From NCBI GenBank assembly GCA_035761265.1, contig DASTRL010000050.1, forward strand, positions 1 through 50,558: a stretch of DNA of 50,558 nt. The letters run 5' to 3'. This DNA comes from CADEED01 sp035761265. Its GTDB lineage: Bacteria > Pseudomonadota > Gammaproteobacteria > Steroidobacterales > Steroidobacteraceae. A program made the position numbers and the translations under genes. Below the pieces are notes generated by a model. It was not told the origin of the DNA. It did no database searches and saw only the letters and a list, made by a program, of their open reading frames with translations. Shown piece by piece: positions 47,417 to 50,558 of this stretch (position 1 is its first letter; the number at the start of each line of letters is the position of its first letter).

Positions 47417-48715
47417 TTCCTCGATCAGGTCGCGGAGGGTCATCCCGCCGCAGCTCTTGCGCCAGGCTTCATCGACCTTGGCGGCGAACGCATCCACCGA
47501 GGGTAGTTTAAGGACGCGCGGCGCCACCTGGCCGGCCTTCTCGTTGCGCGCGATGTCGAGGATTTCCTGCAGCGTGATCTGCCCGAGATCACGCGCGGGC
47601 AGCAGGCATTCATCGTCCGTCAGCGTGATCAGCCGGGCGTCCTCGAGCGAATTGACGATGCGCGACACGGCGATGCCGGGCATCCCGAGCTCATGCGCCA
47701 GTCCATCGACTGACCAGCGTGTCCTGCCCTCGTGGTAGGCGCGCGCGATCAGGTACATGACCTTGAGCGTGAGCTGCTCGCGCTGCACGGCCGACAGCCG
47801 CAGCTCCGTGAGCCCGAGCCGCAGGTAGTTCGGATGCTGCACGTAGAACGAAAGCTGCGCGCCGATCAGCAGGATCAGCCAGCCGAAGTACGTCCACAGC
47901 AGCGCAGCCACGATGATGGCGAAGCCCGCATACACGATGGTCAGGCGCGTCGAGTACACCACGAGCGCGGTGAACACCTTGCCGACCGCGGCCCACAATA
48001 CGCCGGCCGTGACGCCACCGACCATTGCCGGCAGCCATTTCACCTTGGTGTTCGGTACGAACATGTACACGGCCGTGAAGATGGCCGTGACCATGACGTA
48101 GGGCGAGACCAGGAGCGCGAAGGTCGTGAGGCGGTCCCAGAACGGCATGTAGCGGCCGATGCCCGCGGTGGCCGTGTCGAGCGCGTTGTGCGCGAGCGCA
48201 ATGAAGCTCACGATCACGATGGGACCGACGATGAGCAGCGCCACGTATTCGGTGATGCGCCGCGCGAAGCTGCGCGCATGTTCCACGCGCCACAGGAAGT
48301 TGAATCCGTCCTCGACCTTCTTGATCGTGCCCAGCAAGGTCCACAGCAGCAGTGCGAGTCCGAGCGAGCCGACAATGCCGGTGCTCACGCGGTCGGCGAA
48401 ATCCATGACGCGCTGCGTGAGCTCACCGGCGCTGGCGCCCACCGGCTTGAAGAACTCGTAGATGATGGGCTGCAGGTCGCGATGTGCGCCGAAGGCCTTG
48501 AGCACGGCGAACGCGAACGCGATCAGTGGCACCAGTGACAGCAACGTCGCGTACACCAGCCCCATCGCGTACAGATTGACCTGCCCGCGCGACAGGTCGC
48601 GCAGGATGGCGTACGGATAGCGCAGCAGTCGCAGTGCCACCGCGCCCGGCGTCCCGCCTTGGGAGTACTCGCCAAAGAGGTAGTGGTCGAGCCAGTTCCA
48701 GAACGCGACGTACAT
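47414..48715 (-). CDS. YihY/virulence-factor-BrkB family membrane protein
   Basis: 433 residues from the ATG at 48715 (MYVAFWNWLDHYLFG). About six membrane helices lie between residues 40 and 300, with the family segments AMGLVYATLLSLVPLIAFAFAV, GSLGLALLLWTLLGTIKKVEDGFNFLWRV, FVPNTKVKWLPAMVGGVTAGVLW and YAGFAIIVAALLWTYFGWLILLIGAQLSF. A C-terminal soluble part (about 310-433) resembles a winged helix (VDGLAHELGMPGIAVSRIVNSLEDARLI), found in longer YihY proteins. Once misnamed RNase BN; the true function is uncertain. Its stop lies in the 48-bp repeat. Confidence 0.88.
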   Translation of the reverse strand: MYVAFWNWLDHYLFGEYSQGGTPGAVALRLLRYPYAILRDLSRGQVNLYAMGLVYATLLSLVPLIAFAFAVLKAFGAHRDLQPIIYEFFKPVGASAGELTQRVMDFADRVSTGIVGSLGLALLLWTLLGTIKKVEDGFNFLWRVEHARSFARRITEYVALLIVGPIVIVSFIALAHNALDTATAGIGRYMPFWDRLTTFALLVSPYVMVTAIFTAVYMFVPNTKVKWLPAMVGGVTAGVLWAAVGKVFTALVVYSTRLTIVYAGFAIIVAALLWTYFGWLILLIGAQLSFYVQHPNYLRLGLTELRLSAVQREQLTLKVMYLIARAYHEGRTRWSVDGLAHELGMPGIAVSRIVNSLEDARLITLTDDECLLPARDLGQITLQEILDIARNEKAGQVAPRVLKLPSVDAFAAKVDEAWRKSCGGMTLRDLIEE

Positions 48716-48769
48716 GCAGCCGGAAGAATATGTGGCTTGCCCGAGGCTGTCACGATTAGATTGCCGCGC

Positions 48770-49591
48770 ATGGCCGTGACGTATCCCAGCCGCATCGTCT
48801 GCCTGACCGAGGAGACCACCGAGACGCTCTATCTGCTCGGCGAGGAGCACCGCATCGTCGGCATCTCGGGCTTCACCGTGCGCCCGCCGCGCGCACGGCG
48901 CGAGAAGCCGCGCGTATCGGCGTTCACCAGCGCGAAGATCGAGAAGATCGTCGGGCTACGGCCCGACCTCGTGTTGGGTTTCTCCGACCTGCAGGCCGAC
49001 ATCGCGGCCGAGCTGATCCGCGCCGGCATCGAAGTGCACGTCTTCAATCAGCGCAGCGTGGTCGAGATCCTGCGCATGATCGCGACGCTCGGCGCCATGG
49101 TGGGTTGCGCCGGCAGGGCGCTCGCGCTGGTCGACCAGTTGCAGGCGGGTCTCGATGCGATCCGCGCCAGCGCCGCGCGATTCGCCAGGCACCCGCGCGT
49201 GTACTTCGAGGAATGGGACGAGCCGCAGATCTCGGGAATCCGCTGGGTATCGGAGCTCGTGCACATCGCCGGTGGCGAGGATTGCTTTCCGGAGCTGGCG
49301 CGTGAGCCGCTCGGCAAGCACCGCATCGTCGCCGATCCGCTCGAGGTGCCACGACGCGCGCCGCAGGTGATTTTCGGGTCCTGGTGCGGCAAGAAATTCC
49401 GGCCCGGACACGTGGCGGCGAGGCCGGGCTGGGAAGACGTCCCGGCAGTGCGCGACGGTCACCTCTACGAGATCAAGTCGTCGATCATCCTGCAGCCGGG
49501 GCCCGCTGCGTTGACGGACGGCGTGCGTGAGATCCACGCGCGATTGGCCGAGTGGTGCCGTCGGAGTGGTGCCGGGGAAGGAATCCCGTGA
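48770..49591 (+). CDS. BtuF-like cobalamin/metal-chelate-binding protein without signal peptide
   Basis: 273 residues from ATG 48770. The helical-backbone metal receptor fold is clear: PSRIVCLTEETTETLYLLGEEHRIVGIS, KIEKIVGLRPDLVLGFSDLQADIAAELIRAGIEVHVFN and FGSWCGKKF. Such proteins normally deliver B12 or siderophores to ABC permeases from the periplasm, but here the fold begins within ten residues of the start, leaving no export signal, and no permease or ATPase is adjacent. The last residues (SGAGEGIP) and the stop codon are encoded by the left arm of a 60-bp inverted repeat. Confidence 0.8.
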   Translation: MAVTYPSRIVCLTEETTETLYLLGEEHRIVGISGFTVRPPRARREKPRVSAFTSAKIEKIVGLRPDLVLGFSDLQADIAAELIRAGIEVHVFNQRSVVEILRMIATLGAMVGCAGRALALVDQLQAGLDAIRASAARFARHPRVYFEEWDEPQISGIRWVSELVHIAGGEDCFPELAREPLGKHRIVADPLEVPRRAPQVIFGSWCGKKFRPGHVAARPGWEDVPAVRDGHLYEIKSSIILQPGPAALTDGVREIHARLAEWCRRSGAGEGIP

Positions 49592-49708
49592 AAACGGTGC
49601 CGGGGAAGGAATCCCGTGAAAAGTCGTGACTATCCTGCCGGTGCCCCACTTTTCCCGAGATTCCTTCCCCGGCACCGTTTTCACGGGATTCCTTCCCCGG
49701 CACCACTC
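49564..49708. repeat. 60-bp inverted repeat (58 of 60 matching) between the BtuF-like gene and purC
   Basis: Arms 49564-49623 and 49649-49708 are inverted copies with two mismatches, around a 25-base loop. Each arm holds two tandem units of about 28 bases starting GGTGCCGGGGAAGGAATC. The left arm codes for the C-terminal end of the BtuF-like protein, whose TGA is inside the first unit, and purC's TGA (49707-49709) overlaps the right end. Architecture equals that of the 47.3-kb repeat, but the unit sequence is different. Confidence 0.92.
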
Positions 49709-50558
49709 AAGAAGTCAGGCGATTCAGGGCTTCCAGGTACTTCGCGCTGGTCTTGGCGATGATGTCCGGCGGCAGCCGCGGCCCCGGTGCCTTCTTGTTC
49801 CAGTCCAGCGTCTCGAGATAGTCGCGCACGAACTGCTTGTCGAAGGAGGGCGGGCTGGTTCCCTCACGATACGTGTCCGCGGGCCAGAAGCGCGAGGAGT
49901 CCGGCGTCAGCACCTCGTCGATCAGCACCAGCGAGCCGTCCGCATCCTGCGCGAACTCGAACTTGGTATCGGCGATGATGATGCCGCGCTGGCGCGCGTG
50001 CGCCGCCGCGAACTCGTACAGCGCGATGGCCGTGTCGCGCACGCGCGCCGCGAGGTCCGCGCCCACCAGCGCCACCGCCTGCTCGAAGCTGATGGTCTCG
50101 TCGTGCTCGCCGAGCGCCGCCTTGGTCGAGGGCGTGAACAGGGTCTGCGGCAGTTTCGCGGCCTGCTTCAGGCCCGCGGGTAGTTTGATGCCGGCGATGG
50201 CGCCGGTCTTCTGATAATCCTTCCACCCCGAGCCGATCACGTAGCCGCGCACCACCGCCTCGAGCGGCACGGTCTTCAGGCGCCGGACGATCACGGCGCG
50301 GTCGGCGAGCAGGGCGCGCTCGGCGGGATCGGTCACGACCTCGGCGATGGCGCGCCCGGTCAGGTGATTCGGCACGATGTGCGTGGTGCGCGCGAACCAG
50401 AAATTCGAGATCGAATTCAGCACGCGACCCTTCTCGGGAATCGGATCGGGCAAGACCACGTCGAAGGCCGACAACCTGTCGGTGGTCACGATCAGCATGG
50501 ATTCCGCGTCGACTTCGTAGATGTCGCGCACCTTGCCGGCGTGGATCTTCTTCAGGCC
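49707..50558 (-). CDS. purC: Phosphoribosylaminoimidazole-succinocarboxamide synthase, 5' end beyond the window
   Basis: 283 residues are visible; the frame is open to the window edge and starts GLKKIHAGKVRDIYEVD, so only the first few residues are missing. The enzyme joins CAIR and aspartate using ATP to make SAICAR, two steps after PurE. KVRDIYEV, LIVTTDRLSAFDVVLPDPIPEKGRVL, NFWFARTTHIVPNHL and VVRGYVIGSGWKDYQKTGAI mark the longer, yeast-like SAICAR synthase type rather than the short E. coli type. The C-terminus LEALNRLTS ends in the 60-bp repeat. Confidence 0.96.
   Translation of the reverse strand, partial: GLKKIHAGKVRDIYEVDAESMLIVTTDRLSAFDVVLPDPIPEKGRVLNSISNFWFARTTHIVPNHLTGRAIAEVVTDPAERALLADRAVIVRRLKTVPLEAVVRGYVIGSGWKDYQKTGAIAGIKLPAGLKQAAKLPQTLFTPSTKAALGEHDETISFEQAVALVGADLAARVRDTAIALYEFAAAHARQRGIIIADTKFEFAQDADGSLVLIDEVLTPDSSRFWPADTYREGTSPPSFDKQFVRDYLETLDWNKKAPGPRLPPDIIAKTSAKYLEALNRLTS

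Noticed and set aside
1..50558. CRISPR array, tRNA, rRNA, insertion sequence or integrase
   Set aside because: No regularly spaced direct repeats, cloverleaf-like segments or transposase/integrase-like proteins were seen on either strand.
1..50558. CTA leucine codons clustering after AAA or TAT codons (for example near 1803, 7617, 13942, 27549)
   Set aside because: Noted several times, but I also saw exceptions (near 22793) and could not count all CTA codons reliably by eye.

Overview
The window is a GC-rich (roughly two thirds GC by eye), densely coded piece of a bacterial chromosome. Its gene neighbourhoods are gammaproteobacterial: miaB-ybeZ-ybeY-ybeX-lnt, leuS-lptE with holA-nadD-rsfS-rlmH-maf-rng-yhdP-nit-tldD, and divergent darP/pmbA with purE-purK. 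A member of the Nevskiales/Steroidobacterales/Xanthomonadales neighbourhood is my best guess, as inference only. I see no tRNA, rRNA, transposase, integrase or CRISPR array.

Layout. 1-4.9 kb: the end of an ATPase-like gene, ssb, a DUF1624 membrane protein, a cupin, a secreted SGNH esterase and an ECF sigma factor coupled to a four-helix membrane protein. 4.9-11.9 kb: the miaB-phoH(ybeZ)-ybeY-corC(ybeX)-lnt operon followed by a DegP/DegQ-type protease that looks like a lipoprotein, closed by a strong intrinsic terminator. 11.9-12.7 kb: an orphan QueC-like ATPase. 12.8-28.6 kb: the leuS...tldD housekeeping run (tRNA charging, LPS transport, DNA polymerase III delta, NAD synthesis, ribosome factors, RNase G, YhdP), interrupted by a small HExxH protein and an opposite-strand HIT/proline iminopeptidase pair. 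28.6-33.1 kb: small membrane and NTF2-like proteins, two methyltransferases and an ExeA-type ATPase with an FHA domain. 33.1-36.7 kb: purK, purE, darP and, divergently, pmbA.

36.7-47.3 kb is the most interesting part. It is a two-armed cluster around an IclR-type regulator. The left arm carries an enol-lactonase-like hydrolase, WrbA and a methyltransferase-like protein. The right arm carries a short citrate-synthase-fold lyase, a CaiB/BaiF CoA-transferase, two single-domain MetE-like zinc proteins, a TonB-dependent receptor and a VOC metalloprotein. Four TTCG-N5-CGAA palindromes lie in front of both arms and of the regulator gene. This looks like a complete uptake-and-catabolism module for an unidentified, possibly methylated or aromatic-derived acid.

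47.3-50.6 kb: a YihY-family membrane protein, a BtuF-like protein without signal peptide, and purC (cut by the window edge).

The second theme is long palindromic repeats placed exactly at gene ends. A 43-bp hairpin lies inside the start of lptE and encodes much of its signal peptide. A perfect 48-bp inverted repeat has ends that are the stop codons of two convergent genes. A 60-bp imperfect inverted repeat includes the last codons of the BtuF-like gene and the stop of purC. They resemble REP/BIME-type elements, but no REP-associated transposase gene is in the window.
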